Assembly: GCA_903872005.1 (NCBI GenBank)
Contig: CAIQJD010000389.1
Location: forward strand, 1-6,055
Reading direction: 5' to 3'
Length of the DNA stretch: 6,055 bases
From: an uncultured bacterium
Lineage (GTDB): Bacteria > Chloroflexota > Anaerolineae > JACIWP01
In this document: positions 1 through 5,784 of the stretch, piece by piece
Position numbering within the stretch: position 1 is the stretch's first letter
Layout: each line of letters opens with the position of its first letter
Translations under genes and position numbers: made by a program
The notes under the pieces: model-generated
The model's database searches: none
The model's input: only the letters and a program-made list of their open reading frames with translations
Told to the model about the DNA's origin: nothing

Positions 1-686
1 AGGCCGGGTTCGCGATGGTGGAGGGGGCGCATGGCGTTGAAGAGGTGGGTGACGCTGTGGAAGCCGGCGTCGAAGGCAGCGCGGGCCTGAGTGTAGGTGG
101 CGTCGGAGTGGCCGATGCTGAGGGCGACGCCGGCGGCGCGCAGGCTGGCAGCCAGGGTGGTCGCGCCGGGGAGTTCGGGGGCCAGGGTGACGAGGCGGAT
201 GGCGGCGAGGGGTTGCCAGGGGCGCAGGTCGGCGCCGGCCGGCGCGAGGATGTGGGTTTGGGGGTGCGCGCCGGGGCGGGCCGGGCTGATGTAGGGGCCT
301 TCGAGGTGAAAGCCGAGGACGGCGGCGCCGGCGCTCTGGGCCGGCCAGGCGGCGCGCAGGACGGCGGCGTGGCGGGCCAGGGGCGCGGTGATGAGGGTGG
401 GGAGGAAGCCGGCGACGCCGCTGGCGGGGAGTTGGGCGGCGACGGCGGGGATGCCGGCCGGGTCGGCGGTGAAGTCGTGGCCGAAGCCGCCGTTGATCTG
501 GAGGTCTATGAAGCCGGGCGCGGCGATGAGGCCGGCGGCGTCGAGGCGCGGGACGTCGGCCGGCAGGTCGGCGGCCGGGGCCAGGGCGACGATGCGGCCG
601 GCCTCGATGAGGATAGCGGCGCCGGCCGGCTGGGGGGCCGGGGCGTAGATGCGGCCGGCGGTGATGAGGAGGCGGTTAGGGGTCAT
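1..686 (-). CDS. nagA: N-acetylglucosamine-6-phosphate deacetylase, N-terminal 228 residues (partial)
   Basis: This cytosolic amidohydrolase converts GlcNAc-6-phosphate to glucosamine-6-phosphate and acetate, in GlcNAc uptake and cell-wall recycling. Translating the minus strand from the ATG at 686-684 gives [16 protein letters not shown], then the family landmarks: APGFIDLQINGGFGHDF (residues 56-72), GFLPTLIT (93-100), GFHLEGPYIS with GAH (125-141), SIGHSDATY (190-198) and VTHLFNAM followed by HHREPG (212-228). The metal ligands of E. coli NagA (Glu131, His195, His216) correspond to Glu129, His193 and His214, with identical spacing of 64 and 21 residues. The gene runs off the window, so the catalytic Asp and the C-terminal part, roughly 40% of a typical 380-residue protein, are not visible. 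The start is supported by an AGGA seven bases upstream and by the ATGA overlap with the preceding gene. The stretch is very GC-rich (50 of 60 bases in 541-600) and has no stop codon. Confidence 0.94.
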   Translation of the reverse strand, partial: MTPNRLLITAGRIYAPAPQPAGAAILIEAGRIVALAPAADLPADVPRLDAAGLIAAPGFIDLQINGGFGHDFTADPAGIPAVAAQLPASGVAGFLPTLITAPLARHAAVLRAAWPAQSAGAAVLGFHLEGPYISPARPGAHPQTHILAPAGADLRPWQPLAAIRLVTLAPELPGATTLAASLRAAGVALSIGHSDATYTQARAAFDAGFHSVTHLFNAMRPLHHREPG

Positions 687-697
687 GGGGTGATCCT
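683..697 (-). promoter_or_regulatory. ATGA stop/start overlap with Shine-Dalgarno for nagA
   Basis: On the minus strand the nagA ATG (686-684) shares bases with the TGA stop (685-683) of the upstream large gene. AGGA lies at 697-694, seven bases before the ATG and inside the last codons of the upstream gene. This is the classic arrangement for translational coupling by re-initiation. I see no separate promoter or terminator between the two genes. Confidence 0.85.
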
Positions 698-3600
698 GTA
701 TTTCCAGAGTAGGGGTAGGAAGATGCGCGGCGGGATGGACGCGGTGGGTGTGTTGGTTGGCGTGTTCGTGGGCGTGATGGTAGGCGTGTCGGTGGGCGTC
801 CAGGTAGACGTGATGGATGGTGTGGGTGTGCTGGAGGTCGTAGGAGTATATGTTGATGTAGCGGCCGGCGTCTCAGTTGGCGTCGGCGTAGATGTGTGGG
901 TTGACGTGGGCGTCTGAGTAAGCGTCGCAGTAGGCGTCCACGTAGGCGTGTCCGTCGGCGTGGCCGTGAAGGTCGGTGGGTGGGTGTGGGTTGGCGTGAT
1001 GGTGAGAGTTGGCGTCGGCGTATGGGTGGGCGTGTTTGTCGGCGTGGCGGTGGGTGTGCAGGTGGCCGGCAGGGTAGGCAGGGGCAGGATGCCAGACCAG
1101 CGGTTGTTGGTCTCGTCGCGTTCGGCGATTTCGTTGTAGGCGTCGGCAAGGACTTCGCAGGCGTTCCACCATTGGGGGCCGGCGTCGGATTCGAGGCAGA
1201 GGGATGCGCCGGCGGCGAGGCCCTGGACGCGCCATTGCTGCGGCGGGTTCAGGCAGCCGCCGATGAGGATGCTGAAGGGGCCGGCGTCGGCAGCGCCCTG
1301 GTTGGCGACGCAGACGCGCAGAACCGGCGAGCCGATGGCGGTGATGCAGCCGCCGGCGTAGTCGGGGAGGGCGACGGATGCGCCGGAGATAAGGATATCG
1401 GCGGCGGTGCTGGTGGGCGTGGGGGTGTAGGTGGATGTGGCAGATGCCGTTGGCGTGGCGGTATGGGTGGGATGCACGGCTGTGAGAGTCGGCGTTGATG
1501 TGCCGGTCGCAGTCGCCGTTTGAGTGGGAGAGGCGGACGGCGTCGGCGTGAGGGAGCGCGTGGCGCTGGGCGTGGTGGATGGGGTGGGCGTGAGAGTGCG
1601 CGTGGCGCTGGGCATGATGGATGACGTGGGCGTACGCGTCAATGTGCTTGTAACCGTCGAAGTGGGCGTCCGGATCGGCGTGGTGGTGAATGTCGGCGTC
1701 CGCGTGGCGGTTTGCGTTCGGGTCAGGGTTGCTGTAGACGTGCTGGTCGGCGTGGGGGTGGGCGATGCCGTGCGCGTCGGCGTGGCGGTGGGTGGGCAGT
1801 TGTAGGTGATACGCAGGAGCGGGCGCAGGTTGGAATTGTCGGCGAATTCGGAGCTGGCGAAGCGGTATTCGACGCCGTAGGGGTCATGCCGGCGCAGGAT
1901 GAGGCCGTAGTTCGTAGCCGGCGCGCTCTGCCATGCTCGCACCGCGTTGATGACGTCCCAGGTGTGCCAGACGCCGGTGGTTGAGATGGGGACGCTGGCG
2001 AGGACGGTCGGGTTGTACGCGCCGGCGGCGCCGGGCGCGGGCCAGGGAGTGTTCCAGGTGGCGGACGCGGCGTCCCAGGGCATGGTGAGGGCGTGGATGT
2101 CAGCGCGCAGGGTGTTGGCGTTGCTGCGATAGGTGGCGTAGAGTTCCAGGCGAGCGGAGGTAATCTGCGCGCCGGCGGGGAAGGTTGGCAGGGCGAAGCG
2201 CAGGAGGGCATCGGCGAATTCGTCGGAGCGGACGCTGAGGGTTTGGCTGAGGGCGTAGTTGGCGTCCGGGAAATAGCGGTTGATGGTGGTATCGGCAGCG
2301 CCGGCGTAGCCGTTGAGGCCCTGCTGGAGGCTAATGGTGGTGGGGCCGGCGCAGGAGACGGACGTGGGGGTGCGTGTGGGGGGGGGCGGCGAAGTAATGG
2401 GAAATGTCTGGGCGTTTGACTCGCCGCCATCTGGCGGAGGGTTGTAGACGGTGACACTGACGGTCGCCGGCGCGGCGATGTCCGCAGCGGAGATCGCGGC
2501 GCGCAGTTCGTTGCTGCTGACGTAGGTTGTCGGGCGAACGGAGCTGTTCCACCGCACTTCAGAAGCAGCCATGAAGCCAGAGCCATGCAGTATCAAGGTA
2601 AAGGCCGGCCCGCCGGCCAGGACAGAAGCCGGGTTGAGGGCTGCAATAGCGGGGGCGGCTCGCATGCCATCGTAGGTCAAGGTCAGGGAGTTGATCGTCG
2701 GTGAGGACTTGCCGCTGGGGTCTGAGGTCAGGGCGATACGCCAGCGCAAGTCGTTGCCAGACGAGCTGAACCAGTGAGTCGCGCCCAGCGTGACTTGCTC
2801 CCAGGTGGCGCCGCCGTTGTTGCTGAGGAAGAACTGAGCAGTCCCCCCATTGGCTTGCGAATTGACGCTCAGCGTCGCGTGCCAGATGTTCGACAGGGTC
2901 TCGCCGCTCAGGCGACGGGATTGGACGACGCCGGAACGGAAAACGAAGGCGTCCGGTTGGACGATTTGCAGATCGGCCGGCCACTGTGGAGCGCCTTCTG
3001 CGTTGATGCGCTGGGCATAGATGTCGGAATTGCCATTGCGTGTGTCTGTCCAGACTACGAAGGCGTCGCCGGCGGCGTTCATGGCGGCCTGGGGGCCGGC
3101 GGCCCAGCCAAAGCCCTGGTTGATGCGGCGGGCAGCCGGCCAGAGGAGCGCGCCGGCCGGACTCACCTTTTGGGCATGGATGTTGGAGCCGGTTCGGTTG
3201 TCGGTCCAGAATACGTAGGCGTTGCCGGCGTTGTCTGTGACGATAGCGCCAGAGGTGCGACTGCCGGCGTCGGCGACGATCCGCTCGGCCGGCCAGAGTG
3301 CGTTGCCGCCGGCGTCGAGCTTCTGGAGATAGATAATGCCATCTATGAGGCCGTTGTTAACGCCTGTCCAGGCCACGAAGACCGCGCCGCTTTGGTCTGC
3401 GGCCATGTCGAGAGTCTGCCCGTGAGAACTGACGACAATCTCAGAAGCCCACAGCCGATTGCCGTCTAGGTCCAGACAGGATACAGCCGTGTTTGGGTCT
3501 CCGCCGGTCCAATATGAGTAGGAGACTATGAGATGCCCTGCAGAAGTTGTCACCAGGCCAGGGGATCCAATGAGCGGTCGCTCTGCCTGAGAGGCGGTCT

Positions 3601-5464
3601 GTTCCCAGAGGAGGCGACCTCCACTGTCGAATTTCGCGACTAGAAGATCGCCCCAACCAGAGCGACGAAAAAGACTGTACATGGCCAGGTAAGCATACCC
3701 GTTGCCATCTACGGCCACACGAGGTCTGCCCCATTCGTTCGAGTATATCTGTGGCTGCACTTGAATCTCGGTCGCCCAAAGCGGGTTTCCGTTGGCATCC
3801 AACCGTTGGATGTAGACTTCTTCGGCGAGACCTGTGACTTCACGCCAGACGATGAAAGCGTTGCCAGTCATGTCTAGGGCTGCCGAGGAATCCATCGTGT
3901 AGACTCCCTCTCTGCCAGAGTCGACGCGTACGTCGGATGACCAGAGAGGGGTGCCGGCTGCATCTCTCTTCTGTGCGTATAGGCCCGGTCTTCCTGAGCG
4001 GGCATCGGACCAGACGAGTAGGGCATTCTGATCTGCACTCAGGACTACAGTAGGAGAATCCTGTGTGGCAGCACCGGTGTCGCGAGTGACTCGTTTCGGT
4101 CCAATCCAGTTTTTCACGCCGGTCGGATCCATATCCTGCGCGTAGAGTTCGCCGGCGCCTCTACTTTCGCCTGACCATACAACTAGCGCATTGCCTGCGG
4201 CATCTGAAGCTACGTCGCCAGATTTGCTCCCCGCGCTGTAGTAGTTGGCGTCTGAAATGACTAGGATGTTCTCAGGCCATACCCTGTTTCCATGGTCATC
4301 CAACCGCTGCAAGTACAAATGGTACTCTGGTTCCATTCGCCAGTGATAGGCTAGATATTCTTCTACCCATAGGATGTCCGCATTGCCGGCCAAGTCAAGC
4401 CCCAAGCTCAGGATGTCGCTGCTGCAAGCCTCTGAACAAACACATTGCAGCACATCCACTCCTCGGGGCGAATCCCAGAGAATGCGGCCCTCGCTGTCTA
4501 GTTTCTGTGCCAGAAATCCCCCGGGACACCCTTCGCCCCACGCGATCAAGACATCCCGTCCGTTTGACTCGCATACTAACCCGCTCGCGTAGACCTCGCC
4601 TATGCCGATGAGGTTTCCCCAGACTCCTTGCCCATCAGGCCCGAGTTTCTGTATTCGGATTCCATTCTCGTCCGTCCAGACGATGACGGCATATCCCCCG
4701 TCCAGCATCGCGACGTCCGGCTGTCCACAGATCTGAGATACTGGCGCGCCATCGAGTTCGTTCACGGCGATAGGATACATCCAGGTCTGAGTGCCAGCGG
4801 CACTTAGTCTCTGAGCATAGACATCGCCGTCAGTCCAATCAATCACATTGATCCACACGACAACCGAGTTCCCATCCGCGTCTGTAGCTATGTCGATAGA
4901 GTCAGAGCTTGCATTTGTGCCAGAGCCGAAATCAACGCGCTCGTCGCGCGACCAGCGCCGGCTTCCGTTCGTATCCAGGGCTTGGGCATAGATTGTCCAC
5001 AGGTCTCGCATTCCATCCTTTCCGACCACGTTCTTCCACGCCACATACGCATTGCCGGCCGCATCCAGGGCGACGACCGGCGCGTGGGCGTCGCCGCCGG
5101 CGTTGACCTTCACGTCGTTCTGCCAGAGGCGGTTGCCGCGCGGGTCGAGGCGCTGGGCATAGACGCCATCGGGGCTTTCCCACACGACGACGGCATAGCC
5201 GCCCGCGCCCCGGGCGACGGATGGGTTGGTCTGGGCCGTGCCGTCAATGGGGCCGAGGCGCAGTTGGCGATTCCAGATGTCCCATTCGGCGTTTTCGGCG
5301 TAGTCCTTATTGGCGTAGGTGGAGAAGTCCTCGGTCACGGTGTAGGAGAGGGCGGCGGCCGGGGCGGGCGCGGGTTCTTGGGCGGCGGCCGGGAGCGCGC
5401 CGGCGCAGATGAGCCATGTGGATAGGAGCATGGCGGCGATGCGAAGGAACGCGAGTCTGGGCAT
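683..5464 (-). CDS. Very large secreted multidomain surface protein: beta-propeller repeats, TIG, CBM96/DNRLRE, CARDB-like, Thr/Pro linkers
   Basis: The product has 1,593 residues and no recognised catalytic domain; it is probably a surface-displayed glycan-binding or scaffold protein. Order by residue: signal peptide 1-28; a lead-in strand module (about 30-79, [16 protein letters not shown]); 14 propeller-type repeats (80-842); a beta-sandwich with an Asp-box-like SNNGGATW (843-933); IPT/TIG (938-1023); CBM96/DNRLRE-type module (about 1038-1222); Thr/Pro linker (1224-1354); CARDB-like domain (1355-1458); second Thr/Pro linker (1470-1575); tail [16 protein letters not shown] (1578-1593). I chose the ATG at 5464 because GGAG lies eight bases upstream and a signal peptide follows at once. 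A TTG 11 codons earlier (5497) is open, but the Shine-Dalgarno would then be inside the gene. The gene is first in a unit with nagA. Oddities are a C9 run, a lower-GC middle part and six clustered cysteines. Gene reality is near certain; function is inference. Confidence 0.94.
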   Translation of the reverse strand: MPRLAFLRIAAMLLSTWLICAGALPAAAQEPAPAPAAALSYTVTEDFSTYANKDYAENAEWDIWNRQLRLGPIDGTAQTNPSVARGAGGYAVVVWESPDGVYAQRLDPRGNRLWQNDVKVNAGGDAHAPVVALDAAGNAYVAWKNVVGKDGMRDLWTIYAQALDTNGSRRWSRDERVDFGSGTNASSDSIDIATDADGNSVVVWINVIDWTDGDVYAQRLSAAGTQTWMYPIAVNELDGAPVSQICGQPDVAMLDGGYAVIVWTDENGIRIQKLGPDGQGVWGNLIGIGEVYASGLVCESNGRDVLIAWGEGCPGGFLAQKLDSEGRILWDSPRGVDVLQCVCSEACSSDILSLGLDLAGNADILWVEEYLAYHWRMEPEYHLYLQRLDDHGNRVWPENILVISDANYYSAGSKSGDVASDAAGNALVVWSGESRGAGELYAQDMDPTGVKNWIGPKRVTRDTGAATQDSPTVVLSADQNALLVWSDARSGRPGLYAQKRDAAGTPLWSSDVRVDSGREGVYTMDSSAALDMTGNAFIVWREVTGLAEEVYIQRLDANGNPLWATEIQVQPQIYSNEWGRPRVAVDGNGYAYLAMYSLFRRSGWGDLLVAKFDSGGRLLWEQTASQAERPLIGSPGLVTTSAGHLIVSYSYWTGGDPNTAVSCLDLDGNRLWASEIVVSSHGQTLDMAADQSGAVFVAWTGVNNGLIDGIIYLQKLDAGGNALWPAERIVADAGSRTSGAIVTDNAGNAYVFWTDNRTGSNIHAQKVSPAGALLWPAARRINQGFGWAAGPQAAMNAAGDAFVVWTDTRNGNSDIYAQRINAEGAPQWPADLQIVQPDAFVFRSGVVQSRRLSGETLSNIWHATLSVNSQANGGTAQFFLSNNGGATWEQVTLGATHWFSSSGNDLRWRIALTSDPSGKSSPTINSLTLTYDGMRAAPAIAALNPASVLAGGPAFTLILHGSGFMAASEVRWNSSVRPTTYVSSNELRAAISAADIAAPATVSVTVYNPPPDGGESNAQTFPITSPPPPTRTPTSVSCAGPTTISLQQGLNGYAGAADTTINRYFPDANYALSQTLSVRSDEFADALLRFALPTFPAGAQITSARLELYATYRSNANTLRADIHALTMPWDAASATWNTPWPAPGAAGAYNPTVLASVPISTTGVWHTWDVINAVRAWQSAPATNYGLILRRHDPYGVEYRFASSEFADNSNLRPLLRITYNCPPTATPTRTASPTPTPTSTSTATLTRTQTATRTPTFTTTPIRTPTSTVTSTLTRTPTSSIMPSATRTLTPTPSTTPSATRSLTPTPSASPTQTATATGTSTPTLTAVHPTHTATPTASATSTYTPTPTSTAADILISGASVALPDYAGGCITAIGSPVLRVCVANQGAADAGPFSILIGGCLNPPQQWRVQGLAAGASLCLESDAGPQWWNACEVLADAYNEIAERDETNNRWSGILPLPTLPATCTPTATPTNTPTHTPTPTLTITPTHTHPPTFTATPTDTPTWTPTATLTQTPTSTHTSTPTPTETPAATSTYTPTTSSTPTPSITSTWTPTDTPTITPTNTPTNTPTASIPPRIFLPLLWKYRITP
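686..739 (-). other. Short C-terminal tail with FLPLLWK motif, possible surface-anchoring signal
   Basis: After the last Thr/Pro linker the protein ends [19 protein letters not shown] basic residue, an [IV]-[FY]-L-P-L core and a basic/aromatic end directly after a TP stalk is a layout I recall from many secreted Chloroflexota proteins ending in YLPLV-x-[RK]. The tail is too short to be a membrane segment, and there is no LPXTG or PEP-CTERM motif. A role in sorting is inference. Confidence 0.5.
740..1057 (-). repeat. Thr/Pro-rich linker 2 (106 residues)
   Basis: Residues 1470-1575 run from [14 protein letters not shown] to [10 protein letters not shown], with some His, Trp and Glu ([21 protein letters not shown]). 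The segment joins the CARDB-like domain to the short C-terminal tail and would act as a wall-spanning or surface-extending stalk. The DNA is a set of degenerate short repeats with strong purine bias on the plus strand. Confidence 0.92.
1091..1402 (-). other. CARDB-like (APHP-type) domain
   Basis: Residues 1355-1458 start [15 protein letters not shown], contain [19 protein letters not shown] and end with [19 protein letters not shown]. This is the usual CARDB pattern of N-x-G-x-x-x-A-G-x-F and the closing D-x-x-x-x-I-x-E-x-x-E-x-N-N. The domain has an Ig-like fold and is common in extracellular adhesins. It holds five cysteines (GGC, RVC, GGC, SLC and NAC), unusual for this fold and consistent with disulfides outside the cell. 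Confidence 0.82.
1403..1795 (-). repeat. Thr/Pro/Ser-rich linker 1 (131 residues)
   Basis: Residues 1224-1354 are almost only Thr, Pro, Ser, Ala and Arg in patterns such as [15 protein letters not shown] and [13 protein letters not shown]. The segment separates the CBM96 module from the CARDB-like domain. It is an extended, flexible, probably O-glycosylated stalk. Because the DNA is built from short related units, the opposite strand reads as long Val/Gly-rich frames that are not genes. Confidence 0.92.
1548..1631 (-). repeat. 42-bp imperfect tandem duplication within linker 1
   Basis: Bases 1548-1589 and 1590-1631 are two adjacent 42-base units that match at 36 positions. In protein they give two 14-residue copies centred on [11 protein letters not shown] and [11 protein letters not shown]. 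The period is a whole number of codons, so the frame is kept. This is the clearest recent duplication in the linker. Confidence 0.8.
1799..2353 (-). other. CBM96/DNRLRE-type carbohydrate-binding module
   Basis: Residues 1038-1222 carry the family's signals in order: [19 protein letters not shown], then [68 protein letters not shown] and a closing F-A-S-S-E-F-A-D-N and L-R-P-L-L-R-I-T-Y. In known DNRLRE/CBM96 proteins this beta-jelly-roll binds polysaccharide or serves as a wall-associated module. It is the clearest carbohydrate link in the big protein and agrees with the nagA neighbour. The ligand cannot be read from sequence. Confidence 0.88.
2378..2386 (-). repeat. Nine-base G/C homopolymer inside the large gene
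   Basis: The plus strand has nine consecutive G (nine C on the coding strand), encoding the Pro run in [10 protein letters not shown] between the TIG and CBM96 domains. A one- or two-base slip would shift the frame and remove the CBM96, both stalks and the tail. Confidence 0.9.
2396..2653 (-). other. IPT/TIG immunoglobulin-like domain
   Basis: Residues 938-1023 begin [20 protein letters not shown] and contain [15 protein letters not shown], then [19 protein letters not shown] and a final [13 protein letters not shown] with TFPI. These are the standard landmarks of an IPT/TIG fold: P-x-S-x-x-x-G-G, G-x-G-F, V-x-W, L-x-A-x-I and the V-x-V-x-N-P-x-P-G-G end. The domain probably acts as an extracellular spacer or binding module. 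Confidence 0.85.
2666..2938 (-). other. Beta-sandwich module with an Asp-box-like turn
   Basis: Residues 843-933, [10 protein letters not shown] through SLTLTYDG, form an all-beta module with alternating hydrophobic strands and the turn [11 protein letters not shown], close to the Asp-box S-x-D-x-G-x-x-W. From memory, modules of this kind follow propeller repeats in other large extracellular bacterial proteins and end with the same SLTLTY strand. I cannot give it a family name with certainty. Confidence 0.55.
2939..5227 (-). repeat. 14 tandem propeller-type protein repeats (47-62 residues each)
   Basis: Each unit follows the pattern x-P-x-V-A-x-D-x-x-G-N-A-x-V-V-W, a variable loop, [IV]-Y-A-Q-[RK]-L-D-x-x-G-x-x-L-W, then a strand such as DVRV. 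By eye the repeats lie at 5227-5087, 5086-4910, 4909-4736, 4735-4583, 4582-4421, 4420-4235, 4234-4061, 4060-3893, 3892-3731, 3730-3569, 3568-3410, 3409-3254, 3253-3098 and 3097-2939. Together they fill the 763-residue segment with no gap. Repeats 10 and 11 are the most divergent: Trp is replaced in WxD, and YAQ becomes LVAK or AVSC. The pattern resembles the Trp-docking/PQQ/NHL class of beta-propeller repeats. The exact family cannot be named by eye. Fourteen units would suit two seven-bladed propellers. Confidence 0.85.
5381..5464 (-). other. Sec signal peptide of the large protein
   Basis: The first 28 residues have a basic start (MPRLAFLR), a hydrophobic core ([16 protein letters not shown]) and a small-residue end PAAA, with likely signal peptidase I cleavage before Gln29 (AAA|QE). 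The cysteine in the core is preceded by Ile, which does not fit a lipobox, so a lipoprotein is unlikely. An Ala/Pro-rich stretch (EPAPAPAAA) follows the cleavage site. Confidence 0.88.
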
Positions 5465-5472
5465 GGAGTACT

Positions 5473-5476
5473 CTCC
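5473..5476 (-). promoter_or_regulatory. Ribosome binding site deciding the start of the large gene
   Basis: GGAG on the minus strand lies eight bases before the ATG at 5464. It decides in favour of this ATG over the in-frame TTG at 5497. Confidence 0.75.
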
Positions 5477-5508
5477 ATCGAGCCGGCGTTGGCTCAAGAA
5501 GGCATAGA

Positions 5509-5524
5509 CTGCGCTCCAGCGCAG
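5509..5524 (-). other. Inverted repeat in the leader of the large gene
   Basis: CTGCGCT and AGCGCAG (7-bp arms) surround a two-base centre. The element lies 33 bases before the Shine-Dalgarno of the large gene. It could be a leader hairpin or a protein-binding half-site pair. Confidence 0.4.
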
Positions 5525-5545
5525 GATACCGAGGCGACGCGTGGC

Positions 5546-5563
5546 GCGCCGGCCCGCCGGCGC
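5546..5563 (-). other. Perfect inverted repeat at the predicted 5' end of the large-gene transcript
   Basis: GCGCCGGC and GCCGGCGC (8-bp arms) flank a two-base centre. The element begins at the predicted +1 base. In RNA it would give a very GC-rich 5'-terminal hairpin (seven pairs with a four-base loop, as a two-base loop cannot close), which could stabilise the transcript or hinder early transcription. There is no U run, so it is not a simple terminator. Confidence 0.5.
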
Positions 5564-5569
5564 AAGGAT

Positions 5570-5598
5570 ATTCTAGCACGGGCTGGGCGGCGATGCAA
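5570..5598 (-). promoter_or_regulatory. Candidate sigma-70-type promoter for the large gene and nagA
   Basis: Minus strand: TTGCAT at 5598-5593, a 17-base spacer, then TAGAAT at 5575-5570 preceded by TGC (extended -10). The -10 matches consensus at five of six positions, the -35 at three of six. The expected transcription start is near 5563, giving a leader of about 100 bases. No stronger candidate is seen upstream of the gene. Confidence 0.6.
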
Positions 5599-5642
5599 GA
5601 GGGAAAACGTGTCATTCGTCCATTCAGGTGGGTGAGAATCAG

Positions 5643-5660
5643 GCGAAGGCTTGCCTTCGC
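5643..5660. promoter_or_regulatory. Inverted repeat between the divergent promoters, candidate operator
   Basis: GCGAAGGC and GCCTTCGC (8-bp perfect arms) around a TT centre, close to midway between the -35 boxes at 5593-5598 (minus) and 5690-5695 (plus). The size and symmetry fit a dimeric regulator. No regulator gene is in view to assign it to. Confidence 0.4.
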
Positions 5661-5689
5661 AGATGGGGGCGCGTCATACAACCTGGGGC

Positions 5690-5718
5690 TTGACCGGCGG
5701 CCGGGGAGGCGGTATACT
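5690..5718 (+). promoter_or_regulatory. Strong candidate sigma-70-type promoter, plus strand
   Basis: TTGACC at 5690-5695, a 17-base spacer and TATACT at 5713-5718, five of six consensus matches in each box. Transcription would start near 5725 and give a leader of about 233 bases before the GTG at 5958. Confidence 0.72.
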
Positions 5719-5784
5719 GAAAGCGAACACGCGTGCAATCACCGGCGAACCGGCCGGCCATAGGAGTCCGCGTCCCGATGTGAG

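Noticed and set aside
15..917. 300-codon plus-strand open frame rich in Gly, Ala, Val
   Set aside because: It lies exactly antisense to nagA and the end of the stalk. The composition mirrors GC-rich codons and Thr/Pro repeats, and the nagA motifs on the minus strand are unambiguous.
740..1795. Short-period repeats that at first look like a CRISPR or minisatellite array
   Set aside because: There are no regular repeat-spacer units, the reading frame is kept throughout, and the product is a Thr/Pro stalk typical of secreted proteins.
948..1805. Several plus-strand frames with Val-Gly repeats
   Set aside because: They are mirror translations of the Thr/Pro linkers on the minus strand.
1723..2586. 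287-codon minus-strand frame rich in Pro, Arg, Ser
   Set aside because: It is an out-of-frame reading of the TIG, CBM96 and linker coding sequence. The in-frame product has recognisable domains.
2774..3469. 231-codon plus-strand frame
   Set aside because: It is antisense to propeller repeats 12-14, with no motif, no ribosome site and no promoter.
5381..5464. Lipobox in the large protein (LIC)
   Set aside because: The residue before Cys is Ile rather than Gly, Ala or Ser, and a good signal peptidase I site follows.
5465..5497. TTG start 11 codons upstream for the large protein
   Set aside because: The Shine-Dalgarno GGAG would fall inside the gene, and the signal peptide would gain a charged extension.
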